Shown: positions 29,526 through 37,899 of the stretch, piece by piece
How positions within the stretch are numbered: the first letter of the stretch is position 1
How the letters are laid out: every line of letters begins with the position of its first letter
Assembly: GCA_019752375.1 (NCBI GenBank)
Contig: JAIEMG010000245.1
Coordinates: 1 to 41,630 of the forward strand
Source: Gemmataceae bacterium
Lineage (GTDB): Bacteria > Planctomycetota > Planctomycetia > Gemmatales > Gemmataceae
Direction: 5' to 3'
Length of the DNA stretch: 41,630 bases
Position numbers and translations under genes: made by a program
The notes under the pieces: generated by a model
Database searches by the model: none
Told to the model about the DNA's origin: nothing
Seen by the model: only the letters and a program-made list of their open reading frames with translations

Positions 29526-30293
29526 TTACTTTGGCCAGTAACTCTTCACAATGCCCACGGCGCCGACCTCGACGCGGAGCGGGTCGCGGCGCAGCTCCGG
29601 CACCAGGGCAAACTGGTCCACCCGCGCCGCTGCTCGAATGTCCTCATCATAGCCCAGGCCGCGCAGCTTGGCCCCTCCCTTGCTCACCTCCAACGCGCCG
29701 TCCAGGACGCGGCCGTGATTCTCGAAGCAGTCCCATGCCAGGCGGGCGCTGTCGTTGAGCTTCACTTCCATCGATTCGGTCAGGTAATCAACCAGGGCGC
29801 CGGCCAGGAGCGTGTCCTCCAGCGCCACCTCGCCCTCGGTGCCCGCGCAGACGATGTGTATGGGACGCACATCGTGCCGAAGTTGTTCGCACACGGCACT
29901 GTAGTTGACGAAACCCGCGACAAGCGTGCGTTCCGCTTCCGCGGCGCCGATGAGGGCGCGGGTGCCGTTGGAAGTGGTCAGGACCAGCGTCGTGCCCTTG
30001 CAACGCTTGGGTGTATACTCACTCGGCGAATTGCCCGCGTCGAACCCCGGTAGTGGTCGGCCATCACGTTCGCCTCCCAGGATGACGCGCCCCGCTCGCA
30101 TTTGGCCGGCCAATGCCTGTGCTTCGTCGATTTCCGCACAGGGCCGCACTTCACAACAACCGGCAGCCATGGCGTGAATGATGGTGGTCGTCGCGCGCAA
30201 GACGTCGATCACGATGGCGATGCCGCCTGTCAGTGCTCCCTTGGGCACCAGGCACGGCAGCAAGTAGACGTTGACTTTCCTGACTTCCGGCAT
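29526..30293 (-). CDS. comB: 2-phosphosulfolactate phosphatase
   Basis: This encodes 255 residues of the ComB family, Mg-dependent acid phosphatases first described from coenzyme M synthesis in methanogens. The start is the ATG at 30293 (MPEVRKVNVYLLP) behind GGAG; the frame is open for another 264 codons upstream, but that part lies over pepE and has no homology. Conserved stretches are AIVIDVLRATTTI, GERDGRPLPGFDAGNSP, LVLTTSNGTRAL, HIVCAGTEGEVALEDTLLAGAL and GYDEDIRAAA. In bacteria the gene is found outside methanogens and its substrate is often unclear; a sulfolactate-type pathway is not otherwise visible here. It follows pepE by 59 bases. Confidence 0.9.
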   Translation of the reverse strand: MPEVRKVNVYLLPCLVPKGALTGGIAIVIDVLRATTTIIHAMAAGCCEVRPCAEIDEAQALAGQMRAGRVILGGERDGRPLPGFDAGNSPSEYTPKRCKGTTLVLTTSNGTRALIGAAEAERTLVAGFVNYSAVCEQLRHDVRPIHIVCAGTEGEVALEDTLLAGALVDYLTESMEVKLNDSARLAWDCFENHGRVLDGALEVSKGGAKLRGLGYDEDIRAAARVDQFALVPELRRDPLRVEVGAVGIVKSYWPK

Positions 30294-30352
30294 CGTCGTC
30301 GTCTCCACGTCCAGCACCCGGGTCGAGAAGCGGCTCGTTGAGGCCCGCCCGC

Positions 30353-31063
30353 CTACAGCAACGTGTCCAGGCGCGATCCGGAGGCCAGGTCCCGAGGATC
30401 TTGTCCCTTGCGGAAGAGCCGAGCGGTTTCGCCCAACAAGTCGAGCCGCTGTCCTTCGCGGCGCAGCATGCCGCCTTCCCACAGTCCCACGACCGGCGTG
30501 TCGTTCATCTCGTGAAACTCGCGAATGCGATCGTCGCGCGTTTCGCCAAAGTGTTCGTGAAAGCCGTCTGCATCTTTCACGTAGAACTGTCCGAAGAAGT
30601 AATGCGGATTGATCTGAAACGGCACCAGACCGAGCGCGTCCAGCGACGGCGGCTGCGTGATCGGCATGTCGTTGGTCGTCTTGATCGTTGGGCTTGCCAG
30701 GTTGCTGCCAGCGCTGATGCCCATGTACGGCATACCGGCCTGCACGCGCTCGCGAATGACGCCGAGCAGATTGAGGCGATACAGCGCGCTGAGCAAACGA
30801 AACGAATTGCCGCCGCCGACATAGATCGCTTCGGCCTCGCGTACGGCGGCCTGGGGATCGGCATGGCGATGGATGCCGTCCAGTGCATAGCCGCCGTCCA
30901 GCTTTTTCTCGATCATCATTTCCACGTACTTGTCGTGATCGTGCAGCGCGTAGGGAACGAATAAAAGCCGTTCGACGTTGCCGAAGAAGTCGCGCATTTG
31001 CTCGCCAAGGAATTGCACGCGCTCCGACGTGCGATAGCCGCCGCTGCCCAGCAGTAGCCGCAT
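30353..31063 (-). CDS. pepE: peptidase E (alpha-aspartyl dipeptidase, family S51)
   Basis: This encodes 236 residues, the family's usual length. Peptidase E cleaves dipeptides with an N-terminal aspartate in the cytoplasm. It starts MRLLLGSGG, and has YVGGGNSFRLL near residue 81, the nucleophile elbow GISAGS with S117, and INPHYF with the catalytic His H154. The ATG at 31063 is seven bases after GGAGG. The enzyme is related to cyanophycinase, but the lack of cyanophycinase-specific length and the close fit to PepE favour the dipeptidase. It is probably co-transcribed with comB. Confidence 0.9.
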   Translation of the reverse strand: MRLLLGSGGYRTSERVQFLGEQMRDFFGNVERLLFVPYALHDHDKYVEMMIEKKLDGGYALDGIHRHADPQAAVREAEAIYVGGGNSFRLLSALYRLNLLGVIRERVQAGMPYMGISAGSNLASPTIKTTNDMPITQPPSLDALGLVPFQINPHYFFGQFYVKDADGFHEHFGETRDDRIREFHEMNDTPVVGLWEGGMLRREGQRLDLLGETARLFRKGQDPRDLASGSRLDTLL

Positions 31064-31124
31064 GAAAGGTCCTCCTCGAATTCAATGGTGTAACATGCCC
31101 TCCAAGAGCAAGCCCGTCGGTTTC

Positions 31125-31181
31125 GTAGGACGGATTTCCAATCCGTCCATGTTCGCCGGACGGATTGGAAATCCGTCCTAC
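31125..31181. repeat. perfect 24-base-arm palindrome
   Basis: Left arm 31125-31148 (GTAGGACGGATTTCC...) and right arm 31158-31181 (...GGAAATCCGTCCTAC) are perfectly complementary around a nine-base loop. It lies between the beta-CASP gene and pepE, both minus strand. The perfect pairing suggests recent origin or maintained function. Confidence 0.85.
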
Positions 31182-31203
31182 AAGCTTCGTCGTGGATGAT
31201 TAC

Positions 31204-32625
31204 TCACAAGCTCCCTCGCGAGACTTCGACAGACTCGCCGCGTTCCGGGATCGCCACATCGACCAATCCGACGCTCCGCAATCCTGCCGCGAGCGCCTCG
31301 GCCCGCTCCAACTCGCCATGGACCAACCGAACCCTGGGCATGGGGCCACTTGCCGGCTGCAGCGCTCGCAACAAGCCGTTGTGATCGGCATGGCTGGACA
31401 GTCCATTGAGCGCCACGACCTCGGCCTTGAGCGCCAGACTTCGTCCCAGGATGCGCACTTCGGACCGGCGCTCGACAAGGCGACGCCCCAGCGTGTCGGC
31501 CACCTGGTAGCCGGCCAGCAAGACCGCGCTACGCGCGTTTTCGACCGAACGAGCCAGATGGTACAGCACGCGGCCGGCTTCGCACATGCCGCTTGCGGCG
31601 ATGATGATGCATGGGCCGGGCCGATGGTTCAGCGCAATGCTTTCGTGGACCTTCTCCACGTAATGGACCCATTGCTCGCCGAAGAGATCCGGCTGTTCAA
31701 TCAGGAGACGCTCGGTCACTTCATTGAAGCACTCGGGATGGGCTCGAAAGACCTCGGTCGCTCGGACGGCCATCGGGCTATCGACAAATACGGGGACGTC
31801 GGGCATCCGTCCAGCGTTCCGCAGCTGGTGCAGAAAGTAGATGACCGTCTGGGTGCGGCCGACGCTGAATGCCGGCACGATGAGCCGCCCGCCGCGCGCC
31901 ACGGTTCGGCGCACCACGTCCGCCAGACGCTCCGCCGTTTCCTCAACGGGTTCGTGGACCTCGCCGCCGTAGGTACACTCGCTGACGAGCAGGTCCGCTG
32001 GAGGAACGGGGGCCGGATCGCGCAAGATGGGCAAGCCCGGTCGGCCGAGGTCGCCCGTGAACGTCAAACGGCGCTCGCCGTCCGGTCCATCGATCCGCAC
32101 GTGGATCATCGCCGAGCCAAGCAAGTGTCCGGCATCGACGAAGTTGGCCTCCAGGCCCGGCCCGACGACGAACGGCGTATCATACGGCACCGCCTGAAGA
32201 CGCAGGAGCGTGCGAAACACGTCTCGGCCGGTATAGAGTGGTTCGACAGCGTCGCCCGTGTCGCGTTTCTGCTTCGCTTCCGCCTCATGGATCTTGGCTG
32301 CGTCGCCGAGAATGACCGCCGCAAGGGCACGGGTGGCCGGCGTGCAGTAGATGGGTCCGGCAAAGCCCTGTTGGACCAGCGTGGGGAGGTTGCCGCAGTG
32401 GTCGAGGTGTGCGTGGCTGAGCAGCACCGCGTCAATATCGCGCGGACGGAAAGGGAATTTCCGGTTGTGTTCGGTCTGCTCGAGAGCAGATCCCTGAAAC
32501 ATCCCGCAGTCCAGAAGCAGCCGCTGCCCCGCGGCTTCCAGCAAGTGCATGGAACCGGTGACCGTGCGTGCGGCACCCCAGAAGGCAACGGTTGGCACAG
32601 TCGGTGATTTCGGCTTGCGCGGCAT
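31204..32625 (-). CDS. MBL-fold beta-CASP RNA-processing exonuclease-like protein
   Basis: This encodes 473 residues. The metallo-beta-lactamase part has HAHLDH (H71, H73, D75, H76), [10 protein letters not shown] (His) and FTGDLGRP (Asp), the two-zinc site. The beta-CASP part has [29 protein letters not shown] and GLSSHADH, as in CPSF73/YSH1-like and bacterial RNase homologues. These enzymes cut or trim RNA; the bacterial members of this subgroup are little studied and the true substrate is unknown. The ATG at 32625 is followed by [10 protein letters not shown], then the conserved [12 protein letters not shown]. It diverges from the yaiI-like gene, whose start is 99 bases away. Confidence 0.92.
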   Translation of the reverse strand: MPRKPKSPTVPTVAFWGAARTVTGSMHLLEAAGQRLLLDCGMFQGSALEQTEHNRKFPFRPRDIDAVLLSHAHLDHCGNLPTLVQQGFAGPIYCTPATRALAAVILGDAAKIHEAEAKQKRDTGDAVEPLYTGRDVFRTLLRLQAVPYDTPFVVGPGLEANFVDAGHLLGSAMIHVRIDGPDGERRLTFTGDLGRPGLPILRDPAPVPPADLLVSECTYGGEVHEPVEETAERLADVVRRTVARGGRLIVPAFSVGRTQTVIYFLHQLRNAGRMPDVPVFVDSPMAVRATEVFRAHPECFNEVTERLLIEQPDLFGEQWVHYVEKVHESIALNHRPGPCIIIAASGMCEAGRVLYHLARSVENARSAVLLAGYQVADTLGRRLVERRSEVRILGRSLALKAEVVALNGLSSHADHNGLLRALQPASGPMPRVRLVHGELERAEALAAGLRSVGLVDVAIPERGESVEVSRGSL

Positions 32626-32724
32626 CGCTCCATTCTACCGCAGCACTCAAGTGTCCGGGGGTTGGGCTGGTCCGCCCGGCACGCTACACTGACGAGAAGA
32701 AGTGTCGAACCACAAGGGCGCTGC

Positions 32725-33189
32725 ATGCGGATCATTTACATCGACGCCGACGCATGTCCGGTCAAGGAAGAGATTTACCGGGTCAGCGGGCGTTACGACA
32801 TGCGCGTCGCCGTCGTGGCCAACGCTCCGCTGCGCGTTCCAATGTCCACGCGCGTGGAGCTCGTCGTGCGCCCGGGGTTCGGTGCGGCCGATGACTGGAT
32901 CGCCGAACAGGCCGGTCCGGGCGACATCGTCATCACGGCGGACATTCCCCTGGCTGCCCGCTGCGTGGCGAAGGATGCACGAGTGCTCGACCCCAAGGGG
33001 CGCGTGTTCACGGACAACGACATCGGCGCTGCGCTCGCGATGCGCGATCTGATGGATGAGCTCCGCCAGGGCGGTGCGGTGACCGGCGGACCCCCTCCAA
33101 TGACGCCGAAAGATCGTTCGCGTTTCCTTGCCAAGCTCGACGAGACGATCAACGCTGTCCGCCGGGCTCATCCGCCTGGCAAATCTTGA
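32725..33189 (+). CDS. UPF0178 (YaiI/DUF188) family protein
   Basis: This encodes 154 residues from the ATG at 32725 ([18 protein letters not shown]), which is the canonical start of the family; the open frame upstream is not conserved. Hallmarks are [31 protein letters not shown] and [10 protein letters not shown]. The fold is NYN/PIN-like, with acidic residues in DAD, DDW and TAD placed like a metal-dependent nuclease site. Its role in the cell is not established. It is probably monocistronic, with an 85-base gap before the exported protein gene that follows. Confidence 0.92.
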   Translation: MRIIYIDADACPVKEEIYRVSGRYDMRVAVVANAPLRVPMSTRVELVVRPGFGAADDWIAEQAGPGDIVITADIPLAARCVAKDARVLDPKGRVFTDNDIGAALAMRDLMDELRQGGAVTGGPPPMTPKDRSRFLAKLDETINAVRRAHPPGKS

Positions 33190-33274
33190 TCACAGCGAGG
33201 ATTCACCGCTTGCAGCCTGTCGCCTGCTGCGGATAGACTCAACCCGTCTTTTCCCTAACTTTCGGAGTAAACTC

Positions 33275-33781
33275 ATGAAACTGTTCCGCATTGCAATGGC
33301 TTTCACGCTGGTCATCCTGGTGGCGCCGGCATCCGCCGAGCAGAAGGACCCGAAGCCGTACAGTTCGAAGGATGGGAAATTCACTATCAACTTCCCCGAA
33401 GCTCCCAAGGAGATGAAGCAGGAACTGTCCGGGCAGAAATTCTCGATCTGGTCCGTCGATCAGAAGGAGAAAGCATACGTTGTGATGTTCAACGAGCTTC
33501 CGGCCGCGGTCGAGGCAGACAAGTCCGACGCGGTTTTCGACGCCGGCCGCGATCAGGCCGTGAAGTCGATGAAGGGTAAGCTGGCCGACGACAAGAAGCT
33601 GTCGCTGGGCAAGAAATACGTCGGCCGCGAGGTCCTGATCTCCAGCGACGCGTTGTGGTTCCGCGACCGCATGTACATCGTCGGCACGCGCTTTTACCAG
33701 GTGATCGTCACCGGGCCGGAGGAGTTCGTGAAGAGCAAGGAAGTGACCGCAGTGATGGATTCGTTCAAGATCACCGACTGA
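33275..33781 (+). CDS. exported hypothetical protein
   Basis: This encodes 168 residues from the ATG at 33275, eight bases after GGAG. The signal peptide is MKLFRIAMAFTLVILVAPASA with cleavage before EQKD. The mature protein is lysine- and aspartate-rich with SSKDGKFTINFPEAPKEMKQE near its start, a pattern common in planctomycete exported proteins of about this size ('DGKFxxxFPxxPK...'), then VGREVLISSDALWFRDRMYIVGTRFYQVIVTGP and a C-terminal DSFKITD. I recognise the general pattern but not a function. It converges with the RND pump gene, 90 bases away. Confidence 0.8.
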   Translation: MKLFRIAMAFTLVILVAPASAEQKDPKPYSSKDGKFTINFPEAPKEMKQELSGQKFSIWSVDQKEKAYVVMFNELPAAVEADKSDAVFDAGRDQAVKSMKGKLADDKKLSLGKKYVGREVLISSDALWFRDRMYIVGTRFYQVIVTGPEEFVKSKEVTAVMDSFKITD

Positions 33782-33871
33782 GTGCTTCGAGCAGTTCTCG
33801 ATCAAACGCGGAGCTGGCGAGTCCCATGACCGCGACTCGCCAGCTCCGCATTTTGGTTGAGGGCGGACGAC

Positions 33872-36800
33872 TCACGAGGTCGGATCGCCGTCGGTACTTT
33901 CCGCGCCCCGCGCGCGCTCGCTCAGCCATTGCAAGACAAAGTAGAAGACCGGCGTCAGCAGCAAACCGAACAGCGTCACGCCAAACATGCCGCTGCACAC
34001 GGCCGTTCCCAGGGCGCGGCGCATCTCGGCGCCGGCGCCTGTCGCTACAACGAGCGGGATCACGCCAAGCACAAATGCAAGCGAGGTCATCAGGATCGGA
34101 CGCAAACGCAGGCGGCACGCTTCCAGGGTCGCTGTCCGCCGGTCGGCGCCGTCTTCGCGACGCTGCTTGGCGAACTGTACGATCAGCACGGCATTCTTGC
34201 TTGCCAGGCCTACCAGCACCACCAGGCCAATCTGCGTGAAGATGTTGACGTCCAGGTGAGCCAACAGCACGCCGGCAATGGCGCAGAGCACGCACATGGG
34301 CACGACGAGGATGACTGCCAAGGGCAACGACCAGCTCTCGTACTGTGCCGCGAGCACCAAGAACACGAGCACCACGGCGAGCAGGAACACATAGGCGGCC
34401 GTATTGCCGGCAAGGATTTGGAGGTAGGTCAGTTCCGTCCACTGCAAAGTCATTGTTGCCGGCAACTCGCGCTGGGCGACTGCATCCATCAGGCGAACCG
34501 CATCGCCCGAGCTGACGCCTGGGGCCGTATTGCCGCTCACCGCAGCCGCGGAGTACATGTTGTAACGTAACAACAGCGCCGGGCCGCCGATGTCGCTCGT
34601 GCGCAAGAGGGTTGCCAGCGGCACCATCTCGCCTTGCTGGTTCGGCACCTTCAGACGCTTTACATCGTCAATCCGCTGACGGAACCGTTCGTCGGCCTGG
34701 ACGTTGACCTGCCAGGAGCGGCCGAAATCGTTGAAGTTGTTCACGTAGTACGAGCCGACGTAGATCTGCAGCGTATTGAACACATCATTGACGTCAACTC
34801 CTTGGGCCATCGCCTTGGTCCGATCGATGTCCAGGTAGATCCAGGGTGTGTCGGAACGCTGGCTGGTGAAGAGCCCTTCCAGGCCCGCGGTCGCGTTGCC
34901 CTGGTCCACGACCCGATCGGCTACGGATTGCAATTCGGACAGGCTGCGATTGTCGCGATTTTCGACGATGAGCTTGAAGCCGCCGGTGGCGCCCAGGCCA
35001 TCCACCGGCGGAGCGCCAAACACGCCGACATGGGCCCCCTGGATCTCTTGCCGGGTGTGCTCGCGCAGCTGCTGGGCGATGGCGTCCGCTCCCAGTTCCT
35101 CGCTGCGGCGTTCGTCGAAGGGGTTGAGCATGACGTACATCGAGCCGAAATTGGGCGCATTCGCCGCCAGGATGAACGACTGGCCGCTGATGGCCACGGT
35201 GTGGCGAACGCCTGGCGTCCGGCGTGCGATCCAGTCGATCCGGCTCATGACCTCCTGGGTTCGTTGCACGGAAGCGCCGTCCGGCAATTGCACATTGATG
35301 ACCAGGTAACCCTTGTCCTGTTGCGGAATAAACCCCGCCGGCGCTTCGACGAAGCTCCAACACGTAAAGCCGAGCAGTCCGGCGTATCCGATCAGCACCA
35401 ATGCACTGCCATGCAGTAACACACCGACCAAACGCGTGTATCCCTCCGCCGAGCGGTCGAAGCCGCGGTTGAAGCCGCCGAAGAACGCGCTTAGCAGGCG
35501 GTTGAGGGCCGTTGCCATCACCCAGCCAAGCAAGGCGCCGACCACGCCGAAGCCAAGGCGAAGGCCCCAGCTCAGCACATCGGCATCCAACTCCGGTCCG
35601 CGTGCCAGGATCTGGGGAACAACCCAGCGCGGAACCAGCCAGCCCGCGAGAAGTCCGGTAGCCACGATGATGCCCAGGCGCGGCAACACCTCGCCCTTGC
35701 CTTCCTCGTGCGGTCGCAGCAGCAACGCCGCCAGGGCTGGGCTGAGCGTCAGCGAGTTAAGCGCCGACAAGATCGTGGAAACTGCAATCGTCAGCGCGAA
35801 CTGCCGGAAAAACTGCCCCGTGATGCCGCCGAGGAACGCGCAGGGGACAAACACCGCGCTGAGGACCAGTGCCACCGCGACCACCGGACCGGTGACCTCG
35901 CCCATGGCCCGCGCGGCGGCTTCCCGCGGCGGCAGCCCTTGCCCAAGCCAGCGCTGCACATTCTCGACCACCACGATGGCGTCGTCCACGACGATGCCGA
36001 TCGCCAGCACCAGGCCGAACAGTGACAAGTTGTTCAACGAGAACCCGAAGGCCGCCATTGCGGCGAACGTGCCGACGATCGCCACCGGCACCGCGACCAG
36101 CGGGATCAGTGCGGCGCGCCAGCTTTGGAGGAACAGCAGCATGACCAGCGCGACCAGGATCACTGCGTCGCGCAGCGTCTTGCCGACCTCGTCGATCGAC
36201 TGCTTGATGAACGGCGTGGTGTCATAGACGATGCGATACTCCATCCCTTCGGGAAATCGCTTCGAGAGTTGCTCCATCTTGGCCTTGACCGCTTCCGCCG
36301 TGCGCAAGGCGTTGGAGCCGGGCAACTGGTAAATCGACAGGCCGACCGACGGCTGGCCGTCGAGCGTGCAGGATTGGTTGTAGGACTGGGCCCCCAGCTC
36401 GACGCGAGCCACGTCGCGAAGCCGGATCACCGTCGCCGTCTCGCTGTTCTTGCCGGGGTCGCTCTTGACAATGACTTCCCGGAATTGCTCCGGCGTGGTC
36501 AGCCGGCCCAGGGCGCTCATGGTCAGTTGAAATGCCTGGCCGCGCGGCGCCGGCTGCTGCCCCACCTGACCCGCCGCGACCTGCACGTTTTGTTTCGTAA
36601 GGGCGCTCACCACGTCCTGTGCGCTCAATTGCAGCGTGGCCAGGCGATCCGGGTTGAGCCAGGCCCGCATGCTGTAGTCGCGCTGGCCGAGATACGTGAC
36701 GTCTCCGACGCCGGGCAAACGCAGCAGCTCATCGCGGACCTGGATGGTTGCTTCATTGCTCAAGCGAAGGTCGCTATACCGATCCGTCGGCGAGACGAGG

Positions 36801-37225
36801 TTCACAATCATCAGGACGTTGGGCGATCGCTTCAGGACGGTGATGCCCTGCCGCTGCACAATTTCCGGGATGATCGGCAAGGCGAGCTGCACACGGTCTT
36901 GCACAAGAACCTGGGCCGTGTTGGGGTCGGTACCGAGTTTGAAGGTCAGCGTGAGCGTGTAAGTCCCGTCGTTGGTACACTGCGACGACATGTAAAGCAT
37001 GTTCTCGACGCCGCTGATCTGCTGCTCGATCGGCGCTGCCACGGTATCGAGGACAAGCTGCGCATTCGCGCCGGGATAGCGTGTGGACACTTGAACCGTC
37101 GGCGGCGTGATGTCCGGATACTGCGCAACCGGCAGCGCCCAAAGTGCCAGGCCGCCCGCCAGGGTAATCAGGATCGACGGCACCGAGGCAAAGATCGGCC
37201 GCTGGATAAAAAACCGCGAGAACAT
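33872..37225 (-). CDS. HAE1-type RND efflux pump, inner membrane subunit
   Basis: This encodes 1117 residues from the ATG at 37225 (MFSRFFIQRPIFASV, the standard start of AcrB/MexB-like pumps); the 39 codons upstream are not conserved. It exports drugs, dyes or lipids using the proton gradient, normally with a periplasmic adaptor and an outer-membrane channel. The porter domains are clear, and the proton relay is visible near residue 400 as GIVVDDAIVVVENV and near the C-terminus as NAVLIVQFAK. GLGATGGFK near residue 780 matches the substrate loop region. It is ~70 residues longer than AcrB (1049), with extra residues around the middle (about 535-610: LLRPHEEGKGEVLPRLG and a hydrophobic stretch). 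No adaptor or channel gene lies next to it. Confidence 0.93.
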   Translation of the reverse strand: MFSRFFIQRPIFASVPSILITLAGGLALWALPVAQYPDITPPTVQVSTRYPGANAQLVLDTVAAPIEQQISGVENMLYMSSQCTNDGTYTLTLTFKLGTDPNTAQVLVQDRVQLALPIIPEIVQRQGITVLKRSPNVLMIVNLVSPTDRYSDLRLSNEATIQVRDELLRLPGVGDVTYLGQRDYSMRAWLNPDRLATLQLSAQDVVSALTKQNVQVAAGQVGQQPAPRGQAFQLTMSALGRLTTPEQFREVIVKSDPGKNSETATVIRLRDVARVELGAQSYNQSCTLDGQPSVGLSIYQLPGSNALRTAEAVKAKMEQLSKRFPEGMEYRIVYDTTPFIKQSIDEVGKTLRDAVILVALVMLLFLQSWRAALIPLVAVPVAIVGTFAAMAAFGFSLNNLSLFGLVLAIGIVVDDAIVVVENVQRWLGQGLPPREAAARAMGEVTGPVVAVALVLSAVFVPCAFLGGITGQFFRQFALTIAVSTILSALNSLTLSPALAALLLRPHEEGKGEVLPRLGIIVATGLLAGWLVPRWVVPQILARGPELDADVLSWGLRLGFGVVGALLGWVMATALNRLLSAFFGGFNRGFDRSAEGYTRLVGVLLHGSALVLIGYAGLLGFTCWSFVEAPAGFIPQQDKGYLVINVQLPDGASVQRTQEVMSRIDWIARRTPGVRHTVAISGQSFILAANAPNFGSMYVMLNPFDERRSEELGADAIAQQLREHTRQEIQGAHVGVFGAPPVDGLGATGGFKLIVENRDNRSLSELQSVADRVVDQGNATAGLEGLFTSQRSDTPWIYLDIDRTKAMAQGVDVNDVFNTLQIYVGSYYVNNFNDFGRSWQVNVQADERFRQRIDDVKRLKVPNQQGEMVPLATLLRTSDIGGPALLLRYNMYSAAAVSGNTAPGVSSGDAVRLMDAVAQRELPATMTLQWTELTYLQILAGNTAAYVFLLAVVLVFLVLAAQYESWSLPLAVILVVPMCVLCAIAGVLLAHLDVNIFTQIGLVVLVGLASKNAVLIVQFAKQRREDGADRRTATLEACRLRLRPILMTSLAFVLGVIPLVVATGAGAEMRRALGTAVCSGMFGVTLFGLLLTPVFYFVLQWLSERARGAESTDGDPTS

Positions 37226-37468
37226 GGGTGATGTCGGTAGTGTGGCGGAGTTCCCTTGCTGTTGTACCCGCTGGGCGGCACGGCGAGCAGAGCATTCTGT
37301 CGGGAATCGCGCAATCGCCTCGTTCCGTGGTCCTCTCTGCATTTCATCCGGTCTGGCGTTTCTCCTTGGCGGGCGGTACTCTTCTCACCGAGGTGAATTT
37401 CCGTCGGCAACATCGGCGGAGCCTGACAGGACAGCGCTACTTTCTCTTCAACGATCACCATGCCGTTC

Positions 37469-37672
37469 TGTAGCCGCAGCCTTCAGCCTGCGGAGTGGAG
37501 TCTGCGGCCGCGGTGACGCTCTGCCGCAGGCTGAAGCCCAATACCGTTCAATTAGGAGCAAATGTTCACTCGATTCTGGTCATGGCGCGAACGTAAGTCC
37601 TTATTTCATGGCCGGCAGTTACTGAACACTTGCTCCTAATTGAACGGTATTGGGCTGAAGCCTGCGGCTACA
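37469..37672. repeat. palindrome split by an inserted element
   Basis: Left arm 37469-37493 (TGTAGCCGCAGCCTTCAG...) has its complement in two pieces, 37524-37536 and 37661-37672. Removing 37537-37660 joins them and restores a 25-base arm with 24 matches. The palindrome is thus older than the inserted element. Confidence 0.75.
37537..37654. mobile_element. 118-bp MITE-like element with 32-bp inverted ends
   Basis: The terminal arms 37537-37568 (starting CCCAATACCGTTCAATTAGG) and 37623-37654 are complementary at 31 of 32 positions. Six bases, CTGAAG, occur directly before (37531-37536) and after (37655-37660), as expected for a target-site duplication. The 54-base interior has no gene. It therefore looks like a non-autonomous element moved by a transposase encoded elsewhere. 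Confidence 0.75.
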
Positions 37673-37720
37673 ACTCCTTATGATGAATCGTGCTTTCAAA
37701 GTGGCGATGTCGTTGTGTTC

Positions 37721-37772
37721 GGTGGGCCAGACACTCTTGTCTGGCTGGCCAGACAAGAGTGTCTGGCCCACC
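37721..37772. repeat. perfect 25-base-arm palindrome
   Basis: GGTGGGCCAGACACTCTTGT... and its complement meet at a two-base loop (TG), a perfect 25-base-arm palindrome. It lies 128 bases before the start of the cyclase gene, in its probable promoter or leader region. Confidence 0.85.
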
Positions 37773-37886
37773 TTGCCAGGCATCAAATTGGCGCACGTGC
37801 CGTATAACTTCCCCGCCCAGACCGGCCATCTCGCCACGCGAGCGCCAGCAGCGTGGCGCTGCCCTCGCCCGCCGCGCCTTCGCGGG

Positions 37887-37894
37887 AAAGGAGG
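37887..37894 (+). promoter_or_regulatory. ribosome binding site that fixes a TTG start
   Basis: AAAGGAGG ends five bases before TTG at 37900. No ATG or GTG in that frame nearby has such a site, and conserved FHA sequence begins shortly after, so TTG is the likely start. Confidence 0.75.
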
Positions 37895-37899
37895 TACTC

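Larger units (their letters stand above)
37226..37899. other. repeat-rich intergenic region between the RND pump and the cyclase
   Basis: This 674-base divergent gap has no convincing gene. It holds a palindrome interrupted by a MITE-like element (37469-37672) and a second palindrome (37721-37772), described separately. The first 240 bases after the RND start show no recognisable feature and may contain the pump promoter. Confidence 0.55.

Noticed and set aside
30294..31085. N-terminal extension of comB by 264 codons
   Set aside because: That part overlaps pepE in another frame, is Arg/Ser-rich and not conserved; ComB homology starts exactly at the ATG at 30293.
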